64,000 nt of DNA. Origin: Actinernus sp. WN-2022 (lineage: Eukaryota; Cnidaria; Anthozoa; Actiniaria; Actinernidae). Within the stretch, counting starts at the first letter, position 1. The number at the start of each line of letters is the position of its first letter. The translations under genes were made by a program, and so were the position numbers. This document shows positions 46,591-58,056 of this stretch, piece by piece. The notes beneath the pieces were generated by a model, which did not search any database, was not told the DNA's origin, and was given only the letters and a program-made list of their open reading frames with translations. The stretch is taken from positions 102,837,321 through 102,901,320 of the forward strand of contig JAOWCC010001634.1 of the NCBI GenBank assembly GCA_030867875.1, written 5' to 3'.

Positions 46591-48287
46591 TTATAGAATA
46601 TCTTAATAAGAATAAATTATTATCTAATTACCAGTCTGGCTTTAGGTCTCTACTCTCCACGGTAGCTGCCCTTCTAGAAGCTACTGATAGTTGGTCTTTA
46701 AATATTAATCAAGGTCGTGTCAATGCCGTTATCTTTCTTGACCTAAAAAAGGCATTTGACACTGTCAATCACGAGATTCTTTTAGCCAAGCTTTGGTACT
46801 ATGGAGTTAGAGGCCTAACGCACTCTTGGTTCAAATCTTATTTGACTAATCGCGACCAGAAGTGTTTCGTAAACGACTCGTTGTCTCAGCCACACGTTTT
46901 AAAATGTGGTATTCCCCAGGAGACTATCCTCGGACCAATAATGTACATCAATGACCTTCCAAATTTTTTGACACACTTGGTCCGTAGAATGTACGCGGAT
47001 GATACAAGTCACACGTTTACGAACGATAACATTTCTGAGCTCGATGGCCAACTAGCTTCTGATCTCAATTGTGTTAATACATTGCTTAACGCAAACAAAT
47101 TATCTCTTAATCTCAAGAAAACAGAATATATGTTAATTGCTTCAAAACAAAAACGCATTAACATTCTCCACATCCCAACACCATCAATAAATAACGTTGC
47201 TATTAAACAGGTCCAGACAGCCAATATCTAAAACGATCTCTGCTGGTATTGGCGCCATAAAAAGAGTGAAGCCTTTTGTCCCTTTCTCGACACTTTTGAC
47301 TATTTTCAATGCACTAGTCCAACCACACTTTGCTTACTGTAGCGACGTGTGGGGTAACTGTGGCAAGGGTTTATGTGGCAATTTACAGAAATTGCAGAAT
47401 CGTGCTGCTCGTGTTTTATTGAACGCGTCATTTGATTCAAATACCCAGACACTGCGTGAAACTCGTACCTGGAAAAACATAAAACTCCAACATTTACTAG
47501 ATTCTGCAGTAATGGTGTACACGTCACTAAATAATTTAGCTCCAGATTATCGTTGCTCGAAATTTATCTTTAAGAATGAGCTAGTTAATTATTCACTACG
47601 CGATCTTACTAATAAACTGGCTGTTCCACATCCGCGCACTGACTATCTTAAAAGAAGTTTTAGCTATAGCGGCGCACAATTGTGGAACAGCCTGCACCTT
47701 GATATTCGCCAATCGGAACCCTTAACTCGCTAAAAGACAAATTACGCTGCTATGACTTCTGAAATTACTAATTATATTCACGGCATCCACGTAAAACAGG
47801 ATTTATGTTATTATTTATGTAGATATTATATCATGTAGTATAATTGTAAGTTAGGGAAGAGGTCAAAACAATGGATTTCGAATGGGACCCAATTTTGTCA
47901 TGGGAGGTGGTGGGTGGCGGGAAATACCTCTACCCCTTTTTTTCGAGCGTGATTTTCTCGCGTTGTAAAATAGGGATACCTGATTTTAATGCAGAAACAC
48001 GTTCTTCTCTGCCTGTAGAAACTAGAAATATAGTTACTTCTTCAATAAGTATTTTATTCAAGAAGATATTTGTTGTCAAAAATCTAGATTTTGCCAAAAT
48101 AGGTGGTGGGTTCCGGGTACGACCCCCCTTCCATCAAAATTGGGTCCCGCCAGAGTACCATTGTTTTGGCCTCTTCCCTTATAGGTTTTTTATTTAGGCA
48201 TCATTCTAGATTATTCATTGGATTTTATAATTTGTAAGTTACCTGATGGAACAACCGTGACAAAATAAAGTTATCCAATCCAATCTA
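46590..48287 (+). pseudogene. 5'-truncated non-LTR retrotransposon with RT
   Basis: An open frame from about 46590 to 47231 holds reverse transcriptase motifs: SGFRS, FLDLKKAFDTVNH (catalytic aspartate), GIPQETILGP and MYADDT. After a frame break the C-terminal region follows (47197-47733) with KTISAGIGAIKR, CSDVWGNCG, LQKLQNRAARVL and LWNSLHLDIR. The 3' untranslated part is split by a MITE at 47854-48178 and ends AATAAAGTTATCCAATCCAA at about 48266-48287, a CR1/L2-like tail. The endonuclease half is missing. It inserted into the duplicated flank block. Confidence 0.85.
47854..48178. mobile_element. 325-bp MITE with TTA duplication (PIF/Harbinger-like)
   Basis: Starts GGGAAGAGGTCAAAACAATG and ends with its near reverse complement; inverted ends extend about 50 bp including GGGACCCAATTTTG. 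TTA flanks both sides (47851-47853 and 48179-48181). It lies in the 3' untranslated region of the surrounding retrotransposon. Confidence 0.85.
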
Positions 48288-48455
48288 CGGTGACCCTACC
48301 TTGTGAACAGAGTGTCTCGGGGTAGAGTCACTCTCCCCATCCATTCCCCCCCCCCCCCTCGAGCCAAGTTTGCGCTTTCTCGTGTACACGGTTTATTTTG
48401 TTTTATCCCCGAGCCAGCTTTTCTTCACTTCATATAAACAGGGCTTAAGCCTTAA

Positions 48456-48794
48456 AGTGCAAGTATAATGTCGAAAAAATAAATATTTATATTGTACTTT
48501 TGTGTTTGTTCGCACAAAATGATATTAATCTTGCAAGTTTTGTAACATTTCTGGCATATTTAATCACTAATTTTGGTTACTTTTCATGGATCCTGTGACG
48601 TCAATAAAATCCCGTAGGTTGCCATTGTGACATCACAAGATGAATCAATCCCGCAATTCGGGTATAACTTTTATTCTAGTTGAATTGCTGCTCCAGTCTC
48701 TCGAAGAAAACTAATTTAGACAACTGAAGTATATTAGAAATAGAATTTGGAGCAAAAAGAATTAATGTTGTTTTATTATGGCTTTACTTGCACT
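48456..48794. mobile_element. 339-bp MITE with TTAA duplication
   Basis: Starts AGTGCAAGTATAATG and ends CTTTACTTGCACT, flanked by TTAA on both sides (48452-48455 and 48795-48798). Inverted ends are short (about 10 bp). Piggybac- or Kolobok-type driver inferred from TTAA. Confidence 0.7.
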
Positions 48795-49233
48795 TTAAAT
48801 TACTGCATAAAATACCCTGAAAATAGCTTAGATCTTTTTAATTTTTCTACTCTTGTGTAGGTTGCGTTGAGTTAAGAATATTTAATTCCTACCTAAGAAA
48901 GAGCTACTAGGCTCTTTTTAGCTCGTGGATATGCGAAGCACAGGTACGAATTGTTGTGATGGGGCAGTTTTGCACTCGCCGGATCTCACACATGTTTAGC
49001 ACGGCCAAGAGCCAGGAAACGAGATTGGGGATTGGACATTTGCATTATGACATCACATACTACAATGAACCATAACTCTTATGATCTTGATAATACGTAA
49101 TCTAATAACTCGTTCTAATAATCGACCCTTTGAGCCTGGTTTTCGATAGCAACGGAAGCAAATTGAAATTGAAAGTACAAGAAGCTTTACGATTTAGTGA
49201 AAATAAAGAAACGGAGACGTAAGGAGAAGCGTA

Positions 49234-49394
49234 CAGGGATGTAGCCAGGGGAGTATTCCAGGGGTTTCCCATGCACCCCCCATGATTTCCAAAGGGTAAA
49301 TGTTTTGAAGCAGCTCTGTAAGATGATGGATCGCTAGACTCAGAACCCCCCTCGGAGCACTCCCTAGCTCGTGCAACTCCTGGCTACGCCCTTG
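49234..49394. mobile_element. 161-bp CAGGG-ended MITE with 5-bp duplication
   Basis: Longer version of the element at 10391-10487, at the equivalent place in the duplicated block, with the same GCGTA on each side (49229-49233 and 49395-49399). Confidence 0.8.
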
Positions 49395-50442
49395 GCGTAA
49401 GCTCGAAGGAAGCAGAAGGAAGGGAAGGTTTCCTTCTTCTTACGTTTTTGCTTCTGCCGCTTCCATTCCAGTGAAAACTAGTCAAACGTAAGCAGAAGCA
49501 GAAGAATTTAGCGAATCGGAATGGTCATTTTCAGGCCCATAGCAATGTAAACATAGCATGCAAGCGAAGTTTTCACTTCTGAACGAGGCTTATGCTTCTG
49601 TCGTGTTCATTTTCACTAGAACATAACTTTCTTACGCTACTGCTTACGTCGTTAGTGAAAACCAGACTTTAGATTGATGAAATAATCCGTTTGAGGACGA
49701 CGACGTTGAAATAGAGTTAGATACTACAAGCTGAAGTGTCATGACAACGGAACGGACATTTAAAGAACGTTTTATTACCAAATAACACAGACTACTATTT
49801 AACTAAGCTAGTTAGTATTCTGTAACTGGTAAAAACATATACGTTAGAATATACACAACCAATCACTGACCTCCCCCGTTCCAGGGCAAAACATCAAGGT
49901 AAAACTCCAGTCTTGATGCATACGGACCGTGTCACCGTTATATGTGACCTGTTATTGTGCCCAATGCGCATGTCCGTGACGCCGTAAACTGTAGCGCCGA
50001 ACTATCCAAATATAATTAAATTGTTCAATCTTATCAGTATAGTTTCATTTCACAAGTAACATACAAAATCTGCGTCCAATCTGTATGGGATTTATAATGG
50101 CTCATCTAACGGCTCGTCATTGTAAACCGCACTATATACAGTTCGTCTGTTCATATTGTATCTATTACTAACAATGGCTAGAATACACTTGATATGATAG
50201 GGCTTGTTGGTTAATCGTTGGTCTAATCACTATAGACTAATTAGTTTAATTAGTGTAATTGATAATTAAATATGCCTGAAAGGCTCGACCCTACAATGAT
50301 TCACATAAACACTCCTGTTACTATCAGTTTATTCCCTGCTAGCAGAGCCTCCTTAACCTCCTCATATCTCTTCACAAACTCTTCCCTCCATATCCACTTT
50401 GTTGTTAATTTGATGATACTGTTGGTGTTAAACCTGCAAATG

Positions 50443-53400
50443 TCACTTCATGCAAAGCACCCGATTTGTTCCGACCTCTGTAATCATAATCGTGCCATCT
50501 GCAAGTATTACTATGTACAAGGGCAGGGGTGGATCCAGGGTTTGGACTGAGTAGTTTACTCTGAGTAGTTTACTCTGAGTAGTTTACTCTGAGTAGTTTA
50601 CTGCTAGTAGTTTATTCCTGAGTAGTTTACTCCTAGTAACTAGAAGTAATCATAGATTATCAAAGTGCGTTCGACATATTTTTTGAAAGAGAAAGCACTG
50701 TGGTAACAGTCTCAAAAGCTGAAAAATTGCTGCAATGATGTGGACAGTGTATGTAATCCTGATCAAAAGTGCTTGTTTTTTAACTAATGTGAAAATTTTG
50801 ATGTCTTGACTGATATGTTAATATACAAGGGGATGCATCTAGGTATAAAACTGTAATTATCTTTGTGTAACATTAAATCATTGGATGCGATACTTATGTG
50901 GCTATATGTATACATCATTCACATTATGTTTCCCGGGTATTTTTCAAGTGAGAACAAGGTTGGCTACAAAATATTGAGCGCCATTGTTAGTTCCAGAATA
51001 ATTTATGGTCAATGTTGGTAGCCGGGTCCTGGCTTTGATCGCTTTGATCAGGTCCGTTAGAAATTCAGTGTAGATTAATTGAACACAGCAATGAAGTCAG
51101 TACTTTAAATTTCCCTCACCTTGTACTGTGTTGGTATTCCAGTTCCTTGGCATATCAAAGTGTCGGTATAGATTAACTCTCTGTCTGAATGTAGATTGTA
51201 GTAGATGTACACAGTGTCGCAACTCACACAAGATACGGCGATTACGCGTATCTAGAAAACTCAGACCTTGTTTCTCTTCACCCAGGTCATTTTACTGTTT
51301 GTAGTTTCGGTATCTGTATGTACAGCGAAAAGCAGAATCCAGTACAGCGAGCAAGCCAACAGAATTCACTCGGTTGTTTACAAATTATGGTGAGTTGATT
51401 TGACTCAACTTCGCTGATGTCGTATTTAACCGCGCCGACAAAACGACAAAACAGACCATGTTTGACTTCAACCACCACGATGCACACATGTGTAGTATTT
51501 AAAAAGCTTCTTGACAACTCACACTGAAATATTAATATCCATGTATTCAGCCTTCAGGTATGATTTATTGCATCTTGACCATTTGCAGTTTTGATATCGG
51601 CAAACCGAACAGCACACTCAGCAAGTTCACTCGGTCTCGGTCGGGTTCAGCATAAATAAATAATTATGGCCGAGTTGAATGTTCAAGGTCCTCCAGATGT
51701 ACTACACACTTTCCTCAGGCTTTGCTCAATTGTATTTGCGAACCTTTGAAACATCATTGCATTGGATTGTCGGAAAATAAGGCAACTAACTAACCGATCG
51801 CGAAACAAAACAGAAGCCATGCTGAAATTCACCAAAATGGCCGCTCGCATCGTGTACGTGTAGTTACCAGTTCCCCGGCCGAGATAATTTATTCCAAAAA
51901 GTACAAACATGAGGACATGAGGACATACACAAATCTCGATTTCTTTCGCCTAGGGAAGCACAGGTAGCCCACACATGACCACAGGGAGTCCACTGCAAGA
52001 TTAGTATGCGTTCTCCTTCGTCGAACGCAATAAACTACCTAAAATTTAGAAGTTTGAAAAAAGTTGAGTAGTTTACGGAAATCACATAAACTACCCTGGA
52101 TCCACCCCTGAAGGGGTTACCGAGTTCCTCAAAAGAATTCCCAACAAAACAGCCATCCAGTGTGAACTTCTGAATACGATTATTACCGTAATCACGTACA
52201 AGTACGTTACCATCACTGTCCACAGCAAGACCGTATGGGTTATTGAATTCACCATCTTCACTTCCTTCTCTTCCTATTACGGATCTCCAGGTCGGTGTGT
52301 CACCCTGCTGGTCAAACACTTGAATCATATGATTCGTGTGGTCAGATACAATGAAAAGGTCACCATAAGCTATAGTGCTGGCTGGACTCATTCCCTTTAG
52401 CCCCTCTAGCCTAAACTGAAATTGATAAGTTCCATCTCCTGTAAAAACTTGAACGCGGTGGTTGTTATAATCACTGACTATAATACGTCTTTGTTCGTCA
52501 ACATGTACTCCCGTTGGAGAATTAAACTCTCCATTTCTCTGACCTTTTCTTCCAAAGCACTTCAAGGACCTTCCAGTTGTGCTGTCAAATATCTGTATTC
52601 TGTGATTTGAGTAATCTGCTGCCACAACGTCATTATCGTTTGAGAATGCTATACCATAAGGGTAATTGAGTTGTCCAACTCCACTACCTTGATTACCAAA
52701 GTGTGCCAGTAGCATACCCTCCATATTAAATACAGCTACACAGTGGGACTCCCAATCAGTGATAGCAATCTTGCTATTACCTTCATTAACTTCAATACCA
52801 GAAGGAACGATGAGGGGTTTTGGCATTCCTTTCATCTCAAACTCTCCAGTAATCTTCAGCTGCTGTGGCGTCACATCCAACCCTAGCCGGCTGTTGGACA
52901 CATGCCTTCCATTAATCCTCACATCAGCTGTGAATTGTCCGGATACCTTGGGGATGAATTCCACTTCATATTTCTCACCAATCCTTTCTGATACTTGTAG
53001 CAGTTTCACGTCCTCTTTAGGGCTGATGTTCACCTCTACAACATCGCCAGGGTCGTTGTTTGGTTCTCCCGCATAGTCTTTAGTAAACACGCTCAGTTTA
53101 ACTTTAGAGAGTGCTTCTAACTTCAGTGATTGCACCTGTACAGTACTCTTTACTGGGTCTGTAAGCTGTGATTTTATCAAAGAACCGAGACCTACTTCTC
53201 GCAGTTTAGTAGGCCCCTCACTATAGGAACACACATAATGTTTGAGTAAACCTCAGCAAAATCAATCTGAAAGACGATAAGTTCCTCGCATCTATTATCT
53301 ACTAAGTCTTTAGTGGTCATTATGAGATGTGCTGAGCCATATTCAAGCAGCTTGGAGACGTGCTCACTGGCACTGCGAGTTTGATGAAGTAAGGACTCTT

Positions 53401-54247
53401 GCTTCGATTTCTTTCCAATTGTCATTTCGACCCCTTCATCTATCTGTTTCACCAAATCTCTATTGTTTTGTTCAATAAAGGCGATCAGTTCCTCGGCTGC
53501 TTTCATAACGATCGCTTTCGTTTCTTCGGCGCAGACTTTTACCTTGGAAACAGTCTCTTCTAAAACTTTAAGGTTGGTCTGTTCTTCTGCTTCTTTCATC
53601 TTCAAATGGTTAAGTTTCTCTTTCAAAACCAACCTCTGTTGTCCGGCTCCAAGTTCTATATCTAAAAGGTTATGTCCAAGTTGATGATCCTGTAGAATAC
53701 AATTCTGGCATACACAGCTCTCACATGTGTTACAGTAGAATTTTAAGAGTTCTTCCGTGTGTCGCTGCTTACCACAGAAAGATTGTCGACGGAGGAGGAG
53801 ATTATAATCTCCGGCTTGAAGATGTGCTAGGCTTAAAGTTCGATGTCCATCTCTAAACACGGTGTGGGTATGCAAGCATTGCTCACAAAGATAATGAGCA
53901 CAGTTCAAGCAGTGTGACGTTGGTGGCTTTTGTTTCTTGCAAATTGAACAGTTTACTCCAGAGCTGGCTTCAGTAGCTGTTGTGATGGACAGGACTTCAA
54001 GAATACGCAAGTGAAAGCTGCTTGACCCGAGAGAATCGAAATCGCTACACTGTGGTAGATCGATGTTCACCTGGCACAAAGGACAACTGAATGTTTACCC
54101 TTCATCTCTCAGCTCAGCGTGTGAAGCCAGACAACTCTTGCAGAATGTGTGGAAGCATTTGAGAATCTTTGGTTCCTTCAGGTTCTCGTTACACAACAAG
54201 CAGTTGGTTAGTTGTCTGAGGTGATCTAGTACCGACTTCGGATCCAT
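50443..54247 (-). pseudogene. TRIM-NHL copy 3, inactivated
   Basis: The full domain order is recognisable: RING from 54247, B-boxes and coiled coil in 53192-54079, filamin and NHL in 52113-53234, and the last half blade with stop codon at 50443-50523. There are three lesions. Lysine codon 51, between RING cysteines 39 and 55, is TAA (54095-54097). Two extra bases (TA, about 53223-53226) shift the frame after the coiled coil. A 1,587-bp transposon (50524-52110) splits NHL blade 6. Outside the lesions the sequence stays close to copies 1 and 2, and the RING ligands present are unchanged, so inactivation looks recent. Confidence 0.92.
50524..52110. mobile_element. 1,587-bp CAGGG-ended element splitting TRIM-NHL copy 3
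   Basis: Begins CAGGGGTGGATCCAGGGT and ends with the reverse complement. AAGGG flanks it at 50519-50523 and 52111-52115, against a single AAGGG in copies 1 and 2, so a 5-bp duplication. Near the left end GAGTAGTTTACTC is repeated about five times; a GAGTAGTTTAC also lies near the right end. No transposase. Positions 50636-50925 match 58041-58056 plus 59071-59320, the 3' part of an unrelated small gene, and a SINE fragment lies at 51018-51072. Confidence 0.9.
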
Positions 54248-55640
54248 TTTAGCCGTTAAGACTTGAATAGCGAAGATTGAAATCAAAATATGACGAATTT
54301 ATACCGATTGCTTTGTCAATGGTTGCCGGAAATTGTGAAAACACTTCCAAGAAATTTGTTGCTTGATTGATGTCATTGTTAGCGAGCCAGTTAGGAGTCG
54401 TTCTGGTTGATCTTTTAGTAACATATTCATAGAATGACCACAGGTAGCCCTACAAGAGAATGTGTGACATTTTCACTAATCGCTGCGGTATATAATGTCA
54501 GTAGCCTGCGTCGCATCCGAACTTATGCGACGCAGGCTATATATAATGCTAATGCTCTTAAATCTCATAAAATGTTTTGATTTCTCTTGTAGTGATTAGA
54601 TTTAAGAGCGGCCGTCTGTTAATATAGCCTATTAAAGGTGTTTAGGATAAGAAAAAAAAATGAAATTCCTGTAACTTTCTCATTATATTAAATGGCCTAG
54701 GTGAGTGATAAATATTATTTTTAGTTTATTTTAGCCGAACGGCTTCCAAATGGGTTTTACGGCTCTTAGACCGGTTTTCAAGATCACATATCGTTAAACG
54801 GCTTGCCTAAAAATGAAAATATGAATTCGAATCAATCTGACTGTGCAGCTAATAACAAAGAATAAATAATGCTTTCTCCTTTCCTTCCTTTACGAATTCA
54901 ATATTTTATCGATTTTTCATTATTTTGTAAATTTTACCCATTTTTAATTTGGTAAAATTAGCCAAATTGATAAAGAAAATTTTTTCCAATGATACATGGC
55001 CTTGGCTGTATAAGAGTATAACCTTGCGAAAGAGCAATGTTTCTACTTGAAATGTCGACCATCTGCCACGACAAAGCTATAATGGATAATCAACAGTCAA
55101 TCATCAGCAAAGCCCCATGTCCAGTCAGAGACCGCACAATCTACAGTGGGTGAACAGCTAAATAAGCATCGTCAGGATTCCTCAGTTCTGAGGGTCAGCT
55201 GAGATAGTAATATAAATCAATTCAACATCAACTCAATTAACTCACAACTAAGTTTATAGGATATGTTAAAGAACTTTATTCAAATCGTTAGTGTAGACAA
55301 CACATCTCAACAGCAGCCGGCTATGGTATATCAAAGGGTCGTGCTTCCACCTCCGCCTCCATTGGGCTTAGCGTTCTGTGTTTTCACGGCAGTTAGATAC
55401 TCAAGTAAAACTAGTATAATATACTTATTACATTCATTTTCTTCTTTCAACTTATTTCTACATATTTTAGAGAAGTTCACAGACTTCAGTCACATACTTA
55501 ACTTTCGATTTCTGTTGTGTGGTGAAGGGGGTGGCTAGCCACCCCCCATTTGGAATGGCAAAATTATTTCTCTAATGCTGGTGTGATAAAATACAGCTGG
55601 TGAGCACGTTTTCTTGGATTGATAAAGTTTCGCATTATTT
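54248..55640. repeat. 5' flank of TRIM-NHL copy 3 and block A
   Basis: Includes the hairpin at 54495-54546 (GCCTGCGTCGCATCC, between two TATATAATG) and block A up to about 55640. Nearly identical to 40613-41650. A short frame at 55263-55538 (proline-rich VVLPPPPPLG) has partly broken counterparts in the 30.5- and 41.5-kb copies, so I do not call it a gene. Confidence 0.75.
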
Positions 55641-56104
55641 GTTTATTACTGTGGCAGGCACGAGTCTAAATCTGCAGGCCGCTATTTTGTTTTGTTTCAT
55701 GCAGCAAAATTTCTGCGCATGCGTTAAGTTATACCAATCAGATTGCACTGTGCTGGTCACGTGAACAGTGGACAACATTTGCAGGTTTTTCAAGATGGCG
55801 GCGAATGGGAGTTTTGACTTAGTAAAGCCTTTAATATCACTAGTTTTTTTTGTGTAAACCAAAGGTTTCTTCAAGTGCAATACCAAGATTTTTGTCTTTT
55901 CTAAAGCTGAGAGGTGTTTTACGGGCTTTGGACGGGAATTTATCATATTATGCGACATGCTCGTGACAGTCTGATCTGCGATCAACACTGACTATAAAGT
56001 AGGCTCGAAATCGTCGGGGCGAGTGAAGCGAGACCAGGTGAAATCTAGGGTCGTCACGCAAAACAAACTCCTTCGGGGAATCAAAACTCTTTCGATCGCT
56101 CCAC

Positions 56105-56106
<2 letters not shown>
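55641..56106. other. No feature recognised
   Basis: A minus-strand frame of 117 codons (55635-55988) shows no recognisable motif and starts at a TTG-type codon. Nothing else is seen. Confidence 0.4.
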
Positions 56107-56139
<33 letters not shown>

Positions 56140-56770
56140 TTAAACATATAATGAAGTGTTTACCCCAAAAGTACAATTAAATGACTTATCTAGGGGGTTC
56201 ACACTAAATATTGTACATTCTTTTTTACGCGAACAGACACACACACAAAAAAAAACCACCACAATTAATAATAAAATAAAGTAATTAAACATAAGTCACA
56301 GAGAAACGATTTGTAGATAAAATAAAGCTTTGAACTTTGCAAAAAAAACGACAATTTATATCAAAATCAAAATCTTTAACGCCGTTCAGAATAAATTCCA
56401 TTTTTTTCTTGTCGCTGCTCTGTGACCATTTCTCACCCAGTAACTGTGCAGCAGAGGCAAAAAAGGAAGTTCGTTGGGCAGCGTAACGTAGACAAAATAT
56501 AAAATAATGCTTAGGTGTTTCTTTAGCTAGTCCACATTCACATCTGGGAGAGTCACAGCAATTGATTTTGAAAAGATAACTATTCAGGGCACAAAAACCA
56601 AGCCTGAGGCGAGTATGAAAAATTGATGCTAGTCTCGAATAGGAATAATCAAGTAACTTATTATAATTAAAAGGAAAAATCACAGATCGCAAATTAAATT
56701 TGAAAGAAGAAAGCGAAATTGAATTCCTTACATCCAAACTTAGTGAATTCCAAGACGTGAACATTACAGT
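56107..56770 (-). pseudogene. Non-LTR retrotransposon C-terminus with poly(A) tail
   Basis: On the minus strand an open frame to 56285 shows SWNSLSLDVRNS, then RLRLGFCALNSYLFKINCC and a zinc-binding-like CECGLAKETPKHYFIFC, a C-terminal pattern of many non-LTR polymerases. It ends in about 30 T on the plus strand (56108-56138), which is a poly(A) tail. The 5' part, with endonuclease and RT, is absent. The N-terminal 40 codons of the open frame probably come from the target. Confidence 0.7.
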
Positions 56771-56899
56771 ACATTCGTACCTTAGCCCCTCTGGAACCAG
56801 GGTAACTATAAAGACAACAGCTTGGAAAAGTAAGTAGCCGCTAATCTGAACATGATAACTTTTATACCTGTCCACTTGACTGTCGTTGGGTTGTTATTT

Positions 56900-57571
56900 A
56901 TTGTTATTATCCTCTCGAAAGTATAGTATAAATGACCCGATTTCTCAGTTCTCTGAACTGATAGGGGCCTTTTAATATATTATATGCACATGTAATGTTT
57001 ATAAATTCGGGAACGAAAATATAGCATGCAGTAAGTGAGTAACTGAGTAAGTAATCCGAAATGAAGATTTTCTCAAACGAACGATAAATGACTCTGATGT
57101 GGAAATCGCATATTTATCTGTGGCGTGTTATTGACACTGGCAAAACCAATCTTTCCTAAACACAAAACAAAGGGACAGTTACCATGCACCTAACACAATT
57201 ATTAACTTTTTATTTTGTTCTATTTCCCGGGTCTATTTACATCTGGCCTGTACCTCTTTGTATTTGACTATTATCTCTGGGCTCAGGCAGTCAGATTTAA
57301 TGTTTTTTTTTAGAACTGACATACTTCATAATGATAATATGTAAAAAGTAAAAAAGAACAACAACTAAAAATTTACTTGTATTTATCATTATTGCAAGAT
57401 CAAGTTTATAAAATAAAATAAATTTGGTCCAGAACTGAGAGAGTATACTTACATGTAAGTGGCACTCTTTCTTTCCCTTCCCCTTTCTTGGTACCATAAT
57501 ATATCCATGCAAGCTAGATCTTGTTTCAGTGTTTTCCATCTGATGTGGTCCTGGCTTAAGATAACCCTAAG
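56900..57571. other. No feature recognised
   Basis: AT-rich; no credible coding frame or repeat end on either strand. Confidence 0.4.
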
Positions 57572-57747
57572 GTGACCTTAAGGACCTACCTTCTCATCAT
57601 CGTATTTCTTATTATGCCTTATTACTCGTATACATTTCCATCATCTTATGAGAAAATAAAAGCTACAAGCATACATGTATGCAGAACTCGCACTGGCATG
57701 ATCGAAAAGTGCTTCGATACTGTATACAAAGCTATGACAGGAGTTAA

Positions 57748-58037
57748 AGGGGCTATGTCATGGTACTGCGCATGTATCGAGTAATCGCTCATTTAGTGGC
57801 TGTTAATTGGATACAAACAGCTAAACTTCCCACCCTCAATTGTTTGATTGAAAGGATTTTCAATATTTTCCCTGGAGACTGTTTATATGCACTGTTTCTC
57901 AGTCTTTTTTGCATATTTGCTTTCATTTTAAGCATCCCACATGGCCGAGAGGTTCGTTAGTTCATATCAAAATCGGTGGAAATAGCTCTTTCCGGCCCGG
58001 AAAAACGAATGTAAAGTCTTACCGTGACACAGCCCCT
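57748..58037. mobile_element. 290-bp MITE with TTAA duplication
   Basis: Starts AGGGGCTATGTCATGG and ends CCGTGACACAGCCCCT, flanked by TTAA (57744-57747 and 58038-58041). AGGGG ends with TTAA fit Kolobok or piggyBac types. It interrupts the small gene. Confidence 0.85.
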
Positions 58038-58056
58038 TTAAACTAGAAGTAATCAT

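Larger units (their letters stand above)
48390..50442. repeat. Segmental block and 3' flank of TRIM-NHL copy 3
   Basis: Matches 10.26-11.0 and 36.77-37.77 kb in order, ending in the TRIM-NHL 3' flank. AATAAA lies on the minus strand at 50328-50333. It contains two MITEs (48456-48794 and 49234-49394). Confidence 0.75.
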
